The notes under the pieces are model-generated. The model saw only the letters and a list, made by a program, of their open reading frames with translations, was not told the DNA's origin and ran no database searches. Shown in pieces: positions 55,190-64,000 of a DNA stretch of 64,000 nt. The DNA is from CAVVGZ01 sp963841845 (GTDB lineage Bacteria > Chloroflexota > Anaerolineae > Anaerolineales > Anaerolineaceae). The stretch lies in contig CAWJEG010000008.1 in assembly GCA_963841845.1 (NCBI GenBank), positions 1-64,000 on the forward strand. The letters run 5' to 3'. Positions within the stretch are counted from its first letter, which is position 1, and each line of letters begins with the position of its first letter. The position numbers and the translations under genes are program-made.

Positions 55190-56854
55190 TTAGAAGAGTA
55201 TCCCGTCATCGGATTTTCCAAGCATGTCCATACGGATGACCTTAATTGGGATCAAACCATAGGTTAAGAAACGATCATGAAATTCTTTAAGCGAAAAATG
55301 CTCACCCTTCAACTTACGGTAATCTTCCCGCAGTTTAAAGAGCATTTCACCACCAATATAATAGGTAAGATGGGACGGGTAATAGATTGCCCGGTCTAAA
55401 ATGCGCCAGGCACTTTCCCGGCTGTATTTACCACATGAGACAAGGAAGTCAACAGCCTGCTGCAGGGTCATGTTTTGCATGTGAATTTCCATCCCCGCAA
55501 TTGCTGCTGAGATCATGGTGAGTTTATCGCGAAGCACTGCCAGCCTGTAGAGCGGATCCAAATCTCCGTAAATCTCCTCAACCATCATATACTTCCCGTA
55601 TTCCGCCCACCCATCCGAATTTGAATCCGAGTCATGGTCCCGGCTGGCAAACATCGGTACCCGTTTCTCAAGATAAAATTGGGTATGATGGCCCGGGTAA
55701 GCCTCGTGCAAAAGCATCAGCACCATGTCATAGATATTGAACTCGCGGAGCTGTGCTTCGATACGATCCTCTTCCCAATCTTCTCCGGGGATATTGGTAA
55801 CCAGAAATGCTTCCCGGGCAACCTTTTCAAATGGTCCGGGGGTTAACATCATGGCACTGGCACTGGCGTAGCTGTACATCGGGGTTACCATGACTTCCGG
55901 CAATTCCTCCGGGATGGTCACCAGATTTCTTTCGCTCAAATATGCACGCATCTTTGCCAGTTCAGAGCGCATGATTGGCAGCAGGTCAGCCCGGGATGGA
56001 TGGTTGGCCTGCATACGGGCAAATAATTCACCAGCAGTCGCCTTCGGATTGATGTGATGTACTAATTCAGTAATCTCATGCTCTGTTTTTTCCAAATCAT
56101 GGTAGCAGCGCTTGAGAATTTCCTTAACCGGCACATCGATCATTTCTTCTGCATCAATAATTGCCTGAATTCCGGCTTCGCCGACAGCAAAATTGCCATT
56201 CGAACGCGGCAGCAAATCATGCTCAAGAAAAACCAGGAAACGATCTAATTCCTCGAGTACCCGGTTGTTGGCTTGTTCGAAACGGCTTAATAGTGCCGGA
56301 TTTTTCACGTCTAAAAAAACCTGGGGAGCCTCACGAAACAACAATTTGGCCCCCTCCATAAAACGAATTGCCTGCTGGGTATAGACCGCCGGCGGATTGG
56401 CAAGGTTGATTCTTGCAGTCTGCAGCAGATCAGGCACTTCGTTCTGGCGGTTTACCAGGGCTTCCAATCGAATCTCCTGGGATGCAAAATCGCGGCTCAA
56501 TAAATTAAAACACCCCTCCGTAATAATATCTTTATAAAACAAGGGATTGTTTTCCCAGAAACGCCACTGTTCAATCCAGTAAATCTCACGTTTCATGCGT
56601 GTCATTAATACCGGATAATCAAGGGCATGGGCGTGGTCCATCTCATTGGGGCTGATGGCGGTAATCTGAGCCTGGACGGCTTTCATACCACGCAACGTTG
56701 CTTCGATTTCATCCTGATGGTAATGCCCTAATGAATGGTCGTACTGGTGCAGACCCTGGCGGGTAGCATGGGGCGGGTAATATTGATAATACAGGTTGAA
56801 AAACTCAGCAGATAAATGGTCATAGCGCTCTTCCAGTGGATGATCCGATGCCAT
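55190..56854 (-). CDS. DUF885-family metallopeptidase-like protein
   Basis: This 554-residue protein is the first member of the tandem DUF885 trio in transcription order. Landmarks are LSAEFFNLYYQYYPPHATRQ, HEAYPGHHTQFYLEKRVPMF (metal site, about residue 380), SNSDGWAEYGKYMMVEEIYG and LKEFHDRFLTYGLIPIKVI. It follows the DppC-type permease gene after 60 bases, so the importer and the hydrolases are probably cotranscribed. Paralogue identity looks high in the metal region and lower elsewhere, consistent with divergence of substrate pockets after duplication. No export signal was seen. Confidence 0.92.
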   Translation of the reverse strand: MASDHPLEERYDHLSAEFFNLYYQYYPPHATRQGLHQYDHSLGHYHQDEIEATLRGMKAVQAQITAISPNEMDHAHALDYPVLMTRMKREIYWIEQWRFWENNPLFYKDIITEGCFNLLSRDFASQEIRLEALVNRQNEVPDLLQTARINLANPPAVYTQQAIRFMEGAKLLFREAPQVFLDVKNPALLSRFEQANNRVLEELDRFLVFLEHDLLPRSNGNFAVGEAGIQAIIDAEEMIDVPVKEILKRCYHDLEKTEHEITELVHHINPKATAGELFARMQANHPSRADLLPIMRSELAKMRAYLSERNLVTIPEELPEVMVTPMYSYASASAMMLTPGPFEKVAREAFLVTNIPGEDWEEDRIEAQLREFNIYDMVLMLLHEAYPGHHTQFYLEKRVPMFASRDHDSDSNSDGWAEYGKYMMVEEIYGDLDPLYRLAVLRDKLTMISAAIAGMEIHMQNMTLQQAVDFLVSCGKYSRESAWRILDRAIYYPSHLTYYIGGEMLFKLREDYRKLKGEHFSLKEFHDRFLTYGLIPIKVIRMDMLGKSDDGILF

Positions 56855-56914
56855 TATTAATGCCTTTCTTCTTCTAAATTAATGACCGGTTGAGGGAACT
56901 ATTATCAATCGGAA

Positions 56915-57814
56915 CTACCTGTTACGCAGGGTAGGATCAAGGGCGTCGTGTAAACCATCACCAATGAAATTAACCTCCAAGACGATAAACAGAATCGCCA
57001 ATCCTGGAAAGATCGTCAACCAGGGTTTTGAGGCCATTGTTGACTGCGCATCCATTAACATGTTACCCCAGGTGGGGGTTGGGGGCTGTACACCCAGGCC
57101 TAAAAAGCTAAGCGATGATTCAATAATAATTGCAGTTCCCACGGCGAGCGTGGTACCAACGATAATTGGCCCGGCAATATTCGGCATTATGTGCTTCCAG
57201 ATGATGTTCCGGTCAAGAGCCCCGATCATGCGCGCCGATTCCACAAATTCTTTTTGTTTCACGGACAGGGCTGAACCGCGTACCACCCGTGCGGTGGGCA
57301 TCCAACTCAGGAAGCCAATGATGAGGACGATTATGGGAACAGCGGCATTGGAGAAAGAACTCAATACAATCAGCAGCGGCAGGGTGGGTATCGAATAGGC
57401 AATATCCGTAAAACGCATTAATCCGTTATCTAAATGACCGCCGTAAAACCCGGAGAGAGCACCAATAAACGCTCCCAGGCTTGTGCCGATTAAAGCGGCC
57501 ATGATACCAATTGTGATGGAGATGCGTCCTCCATACAGAATGCGGGTGAAGAGATCGCGTCCCAGGTCATCGGTACCCATCCAATGCTCGGGGGAGGGCG
57601 GCTGCCGGATAGCACCCAGGTTGATTTCATCAAATTCGTAGGGTGCAATAAGCGGAGCAGCGTAACAAGCCGCTGCCATAATGACGAAAAAGAGAGCTGC
57701 AATTACCGCTATCTTGTGGCGTTTGAAGTTTTCCCACACCAGCCTGCGCTGGCTTACAAATTTGGTTTTTTCCACTATTCGGTTATTTTCACCCAGTCTG
57801 CTAACAACAGCCAT
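56915..57814 (-). CDS. Oligopeptide-type ABC transporter permease (DppC/OppC family)
   Basis: This intact 299-residue DppC-type permease has an N-terminal cytoplasmic segment (VWENFKRHKIAVIAALFFVI), PYEFDEINLGAIRQPPSPEH, WMGTDDLGRDLFTRILYGGR, the coupling loop FVESARMIGALDRNIIWKHI and FLGLGVQPPTPTWGNML. It pairs with the DppB-type permease encoded 32 bases upstream. It is distinct from the DppC at 5697-6594. As in the first importer, no ATPase genes are adjacent, so a shared ATPase from elsewhere must energise it. Confidence 0.95.
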   Translation of the reverse strand: MAVVSRLGENNRIVEKTKFVSQRRLVWENFKRHKIAVIAALFFVIMAAACYAAPLIAPYEFDEINLGAIRQPPSPEHWMGTDDLGRDLFTRILYGGRISITIGIMAALIGTSLGAFIGALSGFYGGHLDNGLMRFTDIAYSIPTLPLLIVLSSFSNAAVPIIVLIIGFLSWMPTARVVRGSALSVKQKEFVESARMIGALDRNIIWKHIMPNIAGPIIVGTTLAVGTAIIIESSLSFLGLGVQPPTPTWGNMLMDAQSTMASKPWLTIFPGLAILFIVLEVNFIGDGLHDALDPTLRNR

Positions 57815-57846
57815 AATAAACTCCTCACTTAAAAGACTCTCTCTAT

Positions 57847-58800
57847 TTATTGGTAGCTGATTCGAGGGTCCAACCAGCCATACACTATGTCAGCGAACAG
57901 GTTAAAAATTACCACCATAAAGGAGCCCATCATTAAAATACCCATTAATACCGGGTAATCCCGTGAATTCATCGATTGGATAAACAACCGTCCAATTCCA
58001 GGCCAGGCGAAAATTGTCTCGGTAATGACTGCCCCCGAGAAAAGGGCTGCCATATGGAGAGCCATAATGGTTATCACAGGGATGAGGGCATTTTTAACGG
58101 CGTGCTTGAGCACCACCATGCGCTCAACCATCCCTTTTGCGTAAGCGGTTCGTATATAATCAGCGCGGATGACACCCAGCATGCTGGAACGCATATACCG
58201 CGACCAGCCGGCAATATAATGCAAGGAGAGGACAATAGCAGGGAGAATCAAGTGCATGATATGGTCCGATAATGATTCAGAGCCGACTGTGCCGGTGCCA
58301 GCTACCGGAAGCCACCCCAATTTTACCGAGAAAATTAATTGTAGAATCAAGCCAAACCAAAACACCGGCATAGCAATGCCTAAGAAAGAAAAAAATGTTG
58401 CGGTAAAATCAAAGGGGCTGTACTGATGCAGGGCGCTGTAAATCCCCATGGGAATGGCAATAACTGCCGCCAGCATAAATGAAACTGCCATCAATTCCAG
58501 GGTGGCTGGCAGGCGTTCAATGATCATAACCCCTACCGGGCGGGTAGACGTATAGCTGATACCCAGGTCACCCGATAACGCTGCGGAAAACCAGCGGACA
58601 TACTGGATATAAATGGGCTGATCGACCCCCAAACGGTGACGGTATGCTTCAATCACCGCCGGATCGATTGTTAACCCGGATTGAAGCATCATACCCTCAG
58701 GGCCACCTGGGGCTGCCTGAATAATTAAAAATATGATCAGGGAGATCCCGATCATGAGCGGAATCATTTGCAAAACTCGCCGGGTTATGTACTTTCCCAT
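57847..58800 (-). CDS. Oligopeptide-type ABC transporter permease (DppB/OppB family)
   Basis: This DppB-type permease of about 317 residues begins MGKYITRRVLQMIPLMIGIS and has AAPGGPEGMM after helix 1, where ALPGDP is usual. It has YIRTAYAKGMVERMVVLKHA and VKNALIPVITIMALHM as coupling loop, and VITETIFAWPGIGRLF. Start ATG 58800 has GGGAGG upstream. The open frame to 58902 includes the hairpin region and is unlikely to be translated. It is separated from the binding-protein gene by a 12-bp hairpin. Substrate class: peptides or related compounds. Confidence 0.94.
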   Translation of the reverse strand: MGKYITRRVLQMIPLMIGISLIIFLIIQAAPGGPEGMMLQSGLTIDPAVIEAYRHRLGVDQPIYIQYVRWFSAALSGDLGISYTSTRPVGVMIIERLPATLELMAVSFMLAAVIAIPMGIYSALHQYSPFDFTATFFSFLGIAMPVFWFGLILQLIFSVKLGWLPVAGTGTVGSESLSDHIMHLILPAIVLSLHYIAGWSRYMRSSMLGVIRADYIRTAYAKGMVERMVVLKHAVKNALIPVITIMALHMAALFSGAVITETIFAWPGIGRLFIQSMNSRDYPVLMGILMMGSFMVVIFNLFADIVYGWLDPRISYQ

Positions 58801-58861
58801 TATTCTGAACCTCCCAAAAATGATCACATTCCAAGAAAATCCATCCACTTTCTTCTGAATA

Positions 58862-58899
58862 ATGGGGGCTGAGAGAAAGGATTGCTCCTCAGCCCCCAT
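58862..58899 (-). terminator. 12-bp hairpin between binding-protein and permease genes
   Basis: ATGGGGGCTGAG (58862-58873) and CTCAGCCCCCAT (58888-58899) form a perfect stem with a 14-base loop between the stop of the binding-protein gene (58938) and the permease start (58800). It mirrors the hairpin of the first importer (7582-7611) in place but not in sequence. It is probably a partial terminator or mRNA-end stabiliser. Confidence 0.75.
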
Positions 58900-58937
58900 C
58901 ATCTATTCAACTGGTGTTTATATTCCTAACAATTCAA

Positions 58938-60661
58938 TTACTCGAGGCCCCACTCGTACACATTCCAGAAGCTGCCGAAGTTGGTGCCGGAGCCCTTGAA
59001 ACCTGTCACGTCATTGTCTACGTAGTATGGGGTTACCTGGGCGTATATCGGCAGGGTGAAGGCGTCCTCTGCCAACAATGCCTGAGCCTGATCCAGCAGC
59101 GGTTTGCGGACAGCAGGGTCAAGATTTTTATCAGACTCCTGCATTATTTCATCGAGGGCAGGATCACAAAAACCGGTGAAGTTATTGGACCCACCACAGC
59201 CATAGATGGCAGTGATGCTGGGATCAGAGGGCAGGAACCAGCCGCTGACAATGGCATCCCATACACCTGTGCGCCATTGGTTCGACCAGGCTGCGGCTTC
59301 CAGCGATTCAAACTGGACATCAATGCCAATTTCTTTCAACTGAGCCTGGATAACCTGGGCAACTGCGATACGGTCTTGCCTGCCTGCGCGGTTCATCATC
59401 GTGAAGGCGAATTTCACTCCGTCCTTCTCACGAATACCATCCGCTCCGACAACCCAGCCAGCCTCATCCAGCATCTGCTTGGCCTTCTCAACATCATAGT
59501 CGTAAACCTTGACATCGTTGTTTACCCAGACGCTGTTCGGGTTATACGGACCATTGACAACGGTGACAGTACCCTGCATCAACTGTTCGGCGATGGCGTC
59601 GCGGTCGATGGCATGGTAAATGGCCTGGCGGACTTTTTGACATCACCAAACAATTTCTTGGTCTTTTCGCTGTTGTTATTGAGGTCCAAATGCAGGAACA
59701 CATTGGAGTCAATCAGCTTGACCTCGCCATTCTCATTACCCTCCATTTCCTCAACCTGCACCGGCAGAATTTCACCGATGTGGTAGTCGCCGGTCTTGAG
59801 AGCGTTCAGGCGGGTATTGTCATCGGGGATGAAATTGAACACGATCTCATCCATTTTGGGGTAGTCAGCACCGCGCCAGTAGTCCTCATTCTTAACCACA
59901 CGAATGTATTCGCCGGATTTCCATTCGCCAAATTTATACGGGCCAGTGCCGATTGGGCTGCGGTTATACTCTTCGTTTGTGACAATTTCGGCGGTGGTCA
60001 GAGCACCAAGGAGATGCTCCGGCATAATGGCTTCGAAAATACCGGCGTAGGTTCCATAAAGGCCGTCCCAGGTGAATACAACGGTGTTCTCATCCGGCAT
60101 CTGGCAATCGATGATGCCACGGTAGTCGTCGCTGTTGTATGTTTGGGATTCCGGGTCTGAGGCGAACTTCCAGGTAAAACAAACGTCTTCACTGGTAAAT
60201 GGTTCACCATCGTGCCACTTGACACCTTCCACTAGATTCCAGGTCATATCGTAGGTGCCATCTCCGTTATCGACGATGCCGCCATTCTCAAGGGTGGGGA
60301 TTTCTTTGGCCAAAATGGGAATGTTTTCACCCTTTTCGTTGTTTTGAATCAAACCTTCCACCATGGTGAATTCGATGTCACAAAGCATCTGGCTGGTGAA
60401 GGCATTCAAGACATCTTTTTCACGGGTGTAGGCCACCTGGAGAATCTTTGGTCCTTCGGCAACAGGCGCTGCAGTGGCTTCTACAACGGCTGGGGCTGCA
60501 GTGGCTTCTACAACGGCGGGGGCGGCGGTGGCTTCCACGACTGCAGGTGCCTCGGTGGCTTCCACAGGGGCGGGTGTTGCAGCAGGGGCGCAGGACGCAA
60601 TCAGCATGGCGACTAAGACCAATCCTGAAAGCACCCATAGCATCTTTTTATTCTTATTCAT
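58938..60661 (-). CDS. ABC transporter substrate-binding lipoprotein, family 5, one frameshift
   Basis: This is a lipoprotein with signal LVAMLIASC (lipobox Cys near residue 24), a linker with repeated AVVEATAAP units, then an SBP_bac_5 domain: WNLVEGVKWHDGEPFTSEDV, YGTYAGIFEAIMPEHLLG and GEWKSGEYIRVVKNEDYWRG. The frame changes near 59640, where one extra A in GTCAAAAAGTCC separates TKKLFGDVK from VRQAIYHAIDRDAIAEQL. The joined protein is about 574 residues and ends normally (FKGSGTNFGSFWNVYEWGLE). It presumably binds the ligand taken up by the permeases encoded downstream. RBS GGAAAGGA precedes ATG 60661. Confidence 0.9.
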
Positions 60662-60743
60662 TAGCTTATCCTTTCCTTCTCGACTAGAAAATCCTGATAT
60701 GGTTCGTTTAATTAGTCTGATACGTTTGTATAACTCCCTTTGG

Positions 60744-60756
60744 TATCACCTCCTTT
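60744..60756 (-). promoter_or_regulatory. Unusually strong Shine-Dalgarno-like sequence without a nearby start codon
   Basis: On the minus strand TGAAAGGAGGTGATACC overlaps the stop codon of the DUF885-like gene (60756-60758). It is nearly a perfect complement of the 16S rRNA 3' end, yet no ATG, GTG or TTG with a usable frame follows within 15 bases. The next gene has its own RBS at 60661. It may hold ribosomes or be accidental. Confidence 0.5.
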
Positions 60757-61934
60757 CACGATGATTCGAACATTCCAATACTGTCATTTGAATGGATGCG
60801 GTCATACATAAAACGAAGAAAAGTTCTCTCTTCGATCGACAGGTACTTTTTCCCAAACTGGAGCTACCACTGACTCCCCCCACCAGTAGGACCAGATTAA
60901 TACGGCACGGGAGGGCGCCGAAATGAAAGCCATGCGGTTGGCAATCCAACCTTCACCGCCCACCAGACTTTGCGAACGCAGCCAATCGGCAACCTCCTCT
61001 TTCGGCTGACCCAGGGCGTGCATGCGCCAGGCGGCGCCGGTGCCTATCCCGGCCCGGTAGTGGTTCATATAACCCTGGAGGCGGTCATCGTCTGAGTCAA
61101 GCCAGTCCAACATCTGCAGTCCGTTATCGGCGATGCCTTCAAAGACCGAAGCACCGGCCGTGTTCACAACCGACAGGCTGCTATCCGCAGCCCCGGTTCC
61201 TTCCAACAACCCAATCTCCCGCATCTTTAAATTGTAGATAATGCCCGGGGATACCTTCGTGAACGGTGAGGTGTTTCAAACCGGGACGGGTCAATACCGG
61301 ATCAATATTCAGATGAACTTTCCTGTCGGCGTAGTTACACATGGCGTTGAAATGCACGCCGGTTACGGGTATAACCCTCATGCGGTCTGATTTTTCCGCC
61401 GGGATTTTAAATAAATATTTTTCTGCACGATCCCAGGCTTCATCCATAAGAGTCTCTATGACGCCGATCACTTCATCTGCGGGAACCATAACATGTGCTT
61501 CCCAGGCAGCACACTGGGCTGCCAGGTCCCCTGTATAGCCCATGCGGGTTAGAAGGTCCCTCATTTTCCTTCTCAGATCATCCAATTCGGTGTCGGAAGC
61601 CGGCTCAGGCCGGGACGTGGATGAACTGTTTGAGCTGTTCCGTAAATGGCAAGCCCTTTTCACGCCAGGTGACAAAAGCCGAAAGCGAGCGGCACATTTG
61701 CTTGTAATAAACACGCCGGTCAGGCTCTGGAACACTCCCAGCTTCCGCTTTCATTCTCTGCAGCTCTTCAAAGGCTTCATGATAAGTCTTAAACTGCGAG
61801 GGATGGTAATTCTCAGCTGTCTTTAATTTTTGGACAATCAAGCCATCTTTTTCGCCGGTTTCGGAGGTAAAAAGGGCGTCTATTCCCAGGATGAGGGGAG
61901 TCAGCCGTTTGCTGTACTCAATCGTCTCTGTCAC
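60756..61934 (-). pseudogene. DUF885-like metallopeptidase homologue with HExxPGH motif, three frameshifts
   Basis: This gene of about 390 codons overlaps the upstream DUF885 gene by 4 bases (ATGA). It has three frame changes. The first is near 61615, between FTEQLKQFIHVPA and PASDTELDDLRRKMRDLL. The second is near 61222, where one extra A gives the run after GHYLQFK (the true continuation reads MREIGLLEGTGAADSSLSVV). The third is near 60830, after which ERTFLRFMYDRIHSNDSIGM runs to a stop at 60756. The metal motif HLTVHEGIPGHYLQF is complete and the expected downstream VFEGIADNGLQMLD is present. The rejoined protein looks active. It follows a DUF885 paralogue in which the catalytic Glu is missing. 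Confidence 0.78.
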
Positions 61935-63626
61935 TCAGCATGTTCCAACATTCCTTTCATATCCCTGCAGATCAGTTCCACCGGCACAGAACCATAGGAT
62001 AAAAATCTATCATGGAAATCGCATAAATTAAACGACGGTCCCATCAAAGTGGCCATTTCCTCCCGGAAGTTCCTAACCCGGTCGCTGCCATACAGGTACA
62101 TCATCGCCGCTCCCGGAAACATGCTGTTCTTTACCGCCTCACGCCTGGCAAACCCGGCGTTCATTCCGCCCTGGGTCTGATAATAAGACACCGCCTGATC
62201 CAAAGTAAACTCCCCAAGGTGCAGTTTGATATCTACAACAGCACGTGCGCTCATGCGGCGCCGCGATTGAGCCTCGGCATATTCTTCCAGGGGGGTTAAG
62301 AAACCCGCTTCAGCCATCAGATTTCCTGCATAGACCGCCCAGCCCTCAACCAGGGTCCCGGAACAGAACATTGCCAGTCGGGAAGCACAGTCAGTGCCTG
62401 CCACCTGGCCGATCCGTGATGGACTCAAGTACGCATTCCAGTTCTGCACATGATGACCAATGCTGCCGTGGTGGATCACGTGATTTGTTTTAATCACACT
62501 GTCATTGACTGCACGCAGCATTTGTTCCTGCTTTTCAGGCAGCATGGTGGAATCAATCGGGGGTACCAGATAATGATGCACCGGGGGGCGGTTGAATGCA
62601 GCCGGTGACCGGTAAGGCAGGAAATATAAATGGGGGGCAGCTTCCCGTGCCCAGAGCGGCTGCGGGACATATTGAATGGGGAAATCAGGCCAGGTGACCA
62701 ACTGCTTATTAATGGCAAATTCCCGGCACGCCTGCCATAATTCTTCATAACGCTGGTAGTATTTTTCGACAGGGGGGTGAATATCTGCCAGTTTCCCCAA
62801 AGCCTCGGCGGGGGATGAGCTTCCAAAATCTTTGGCGTGGGAATTAAGGTAAGCATCTGCTTCTGCAATTTGGTCTTTGGCATAACGCACATAATCATCC
62901 AGGTTGAGTTCAAGGAAATGACCATAACGCATCATCATTTGGAACGCTTCTTCACCGCATGCATACGCCTGCTCATTGGTATTTCGGCTCAGGTCGAATT
63001 CCAAATATGATTGAAAATCCTTAAAAGCATTTGCAGCAGTCACAGCTGATGTTTTAAAATTTGTATCTGTGATCTTGATAATCCTTGATAAGCCGATCAA
63101 TACCCTGGTTAAACAACGACTGAGCGCCAATACATTCATCAACAGCCTGTTCGATCCAGGCTGGCGGCGCCTGGCGGATGTTTGACTTTCCTTGAGCCAG
63201 TAAAACAGGAATTCCATTCATACGGTCTATTGCAGCGTTGACCCGGTCGCCTACCGCCTGTTTATAGTCCGAAAGAAATAACGAAATCACACCAAAAACA
63301 GCTTCACCGGTATACAGGCATGGATTACCCCGATAAAAATGATTGGATTGGAACTCCCAGAGTTGAGTCTGCAAGTAACCAGCTGCCAACATGCGGTCCA
63401 TACGTTCAGCTGATGAAAGGCTTTCTGCAGGCAGTTCATCTAAGCGTGCCAGCAGGGACTGCATCTCATCCACTGTTCCTGCGACACCCTTCTCAGAATA
63501 GTCCGGCAGCTGGTGATCCAAATCGTGCATGCCTATAAACGTAGCATTAACTGGCCGGCGGTAGTAGTAAATGGTAAAAAAGTCGTCTAACCAGCTTGAA
63601 AAGAATAATGAATTTGTTTTTAACAT
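61931..63626 (-). CDS. DUF885-family protein with His in place of the catalytic Glu, one frameshift
   Basis: This is a DUF885-family protein: WLDDFFTIYYYRRPVNATFI at the start, LRNFREEMATLMGPSF-like helical end, and LCDFHDRFLSYGSVPVELIC at the C-terminus. The frame changes near 63060, in AAATTTTAAAAC, separating IKDYQDHRYKF from TSAVTAANAFKDFQSYLEF. The metal motif reads VIHHGSIGHHVQNW near residue 380, that is HHxxxGHH, so the catalytic Glu of HExxPGHH is His. The second segment keeps VEGWAVYAGNLMAE. The protein is probably not a normal peptidase. ATG 63626 is preferred to 63695. It heads the 21-kb cluster in transcription order. Confidence 0.85.
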
Positions 63627-64000
63627 TTTAAATTCCAATGGTTTTTCCAATAATGAAAATATCGATAGGAGGAAAATTCCCTCCTCTTGCACCATTTTTT
63701 ATTTCTCACCAAGAAAATAGCAAATACCAAAACAAACTGAAGATATTCCGAAATGTTCTGAATCCTGGAATTAATGGTGAGGTTTTAGAATTCCTTCCTG
63801 GTTATAGAATTAACATCAGGCTGTTCATGTTCTGGTTCAGTCTTTTATGGCTGAACCGTTCTGCACCACTCAAGCATAAATCGACTCTCAAGTTTCCCAG
63901 GTCAGCCGTACCTTTACCGGAAGGTTGGGTTGTGAGGGGATATAAGAATTTCCTGTAACAAACGGACATACTTTCTACAATTAATAAGTTTTCCATTTGT
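63627..64000. promoter_or_regulatory. Upstream region of the long minus-strand cluster
   Basis: No gene recognised in these last 374 bases. Short open frames on both strands match nothing I know. GGTTCAG (63834-63840) and CTGAACC (63851-63857) form a 7-bp inverted repeat with a 10-base loop, a possible operator or hairpin about 210 bases before the first cluster gene. The cluster promoter probably lies here or beyond the window. Confidence 0.35.

Noticed and set aside
63638..63958. 106-codon plus-strand open frame near the window end
   Set aside because: Low-complexity hydrophobic and basic translation, no motif. It overlaps the presumed promoter region of the minus-strand cluster.

Overview
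The window looks like a fragment of an anaerobic, peptide- and amino-acid-degrading bacterium, most likely a Chloroflexota member of the Anaerolineae type. This is inference. It rests on the Ala/Pro/Thr/Glu-rich linkers behind the lipoboxes of both solute-binding proteins, a DnaJ protein fused to two sulfatase-modifying (FGE) domains, and a ferredoxin-linked 2-oxoacid oxidoreductase next to succinyl-CoA synthetase. There is no rRNA, integrase, transposase or CRISPR array.

Layout. 0.2-4.3 kb holds a broken DnaJ-FGE-FGE gene, a CAU tRNA followed by a tandem array built from its own 3' end, and two small frameshifted genes (SnoaL-like, YbeD/DUF493). 4.4-10.7 kb (minus) is an oligopeptide-type ABC importer without ATPases, flanked by two amidohydrolases. 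11-20.1 kb (minus) is an operon-like run: aminotransferase, MFS carrier, GntR/FCD regulator, epimerase, Gfo/Idh/MocA oxidoreductase, TIM-barrel hydrolase-like protein, methyltransferase and a LarA-type racemase. 20.6-29.4 kb is a mixed stretch: a GyrI-like protein, an aspartoacylase-type hydrolase, a threonine-synthase-like PLP enzyme, two dehydrogenases, a leucyl aminopeptidase and two nitroreductases. 29.8-36.7 kb (minus) is an energy operon: glutamate-racemase family protein, aminotransferase, 2-oxoacid:ferredoxin oxidoreductase alpha/beta/gamma, succinyl-CoA synthetase beta/alpha and a 2[4Fe-4S] ferredoxin. 37.3-42.5 kb is an AT-rich plus-strand island: amidohydrolase, acetamidase/formamidase, amidohydrolase, M20 homologue. 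42.6-63.6 kb is one very long minus-strand run: a second ATPase-less importer, five DUF885-type metallopeptidase homologues, three Gfo/Idh/MocA oxidoreductases, three SDRs, an amidohydrolase and a gamma-glutamyltransferase homologue.

Together the genes suggest import of peptides or amide-linked compounds, hydrolysis by several unrelated hydrolase families, transamination and redox conversion of the products, and ATP formation through 2-oxoacid:ferredoxin oxidoreductase plus succinyl-CoA synthetase. Several enzymes of the last two regions carry substitutions at catalytic positions (an E-to-H DUF885 protein, two SDRs, the GGT nucleophile, M20 metal ligands, the MurI His).

A caution: at least fourteen otherwise well-conserved genes or gene segments are interrupted by single-base indels, often in short homopolymers. 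This fits uncorrected sequencing or assembly errors better than gene decay. I therefore report rejoined genes and state where each frame changes.
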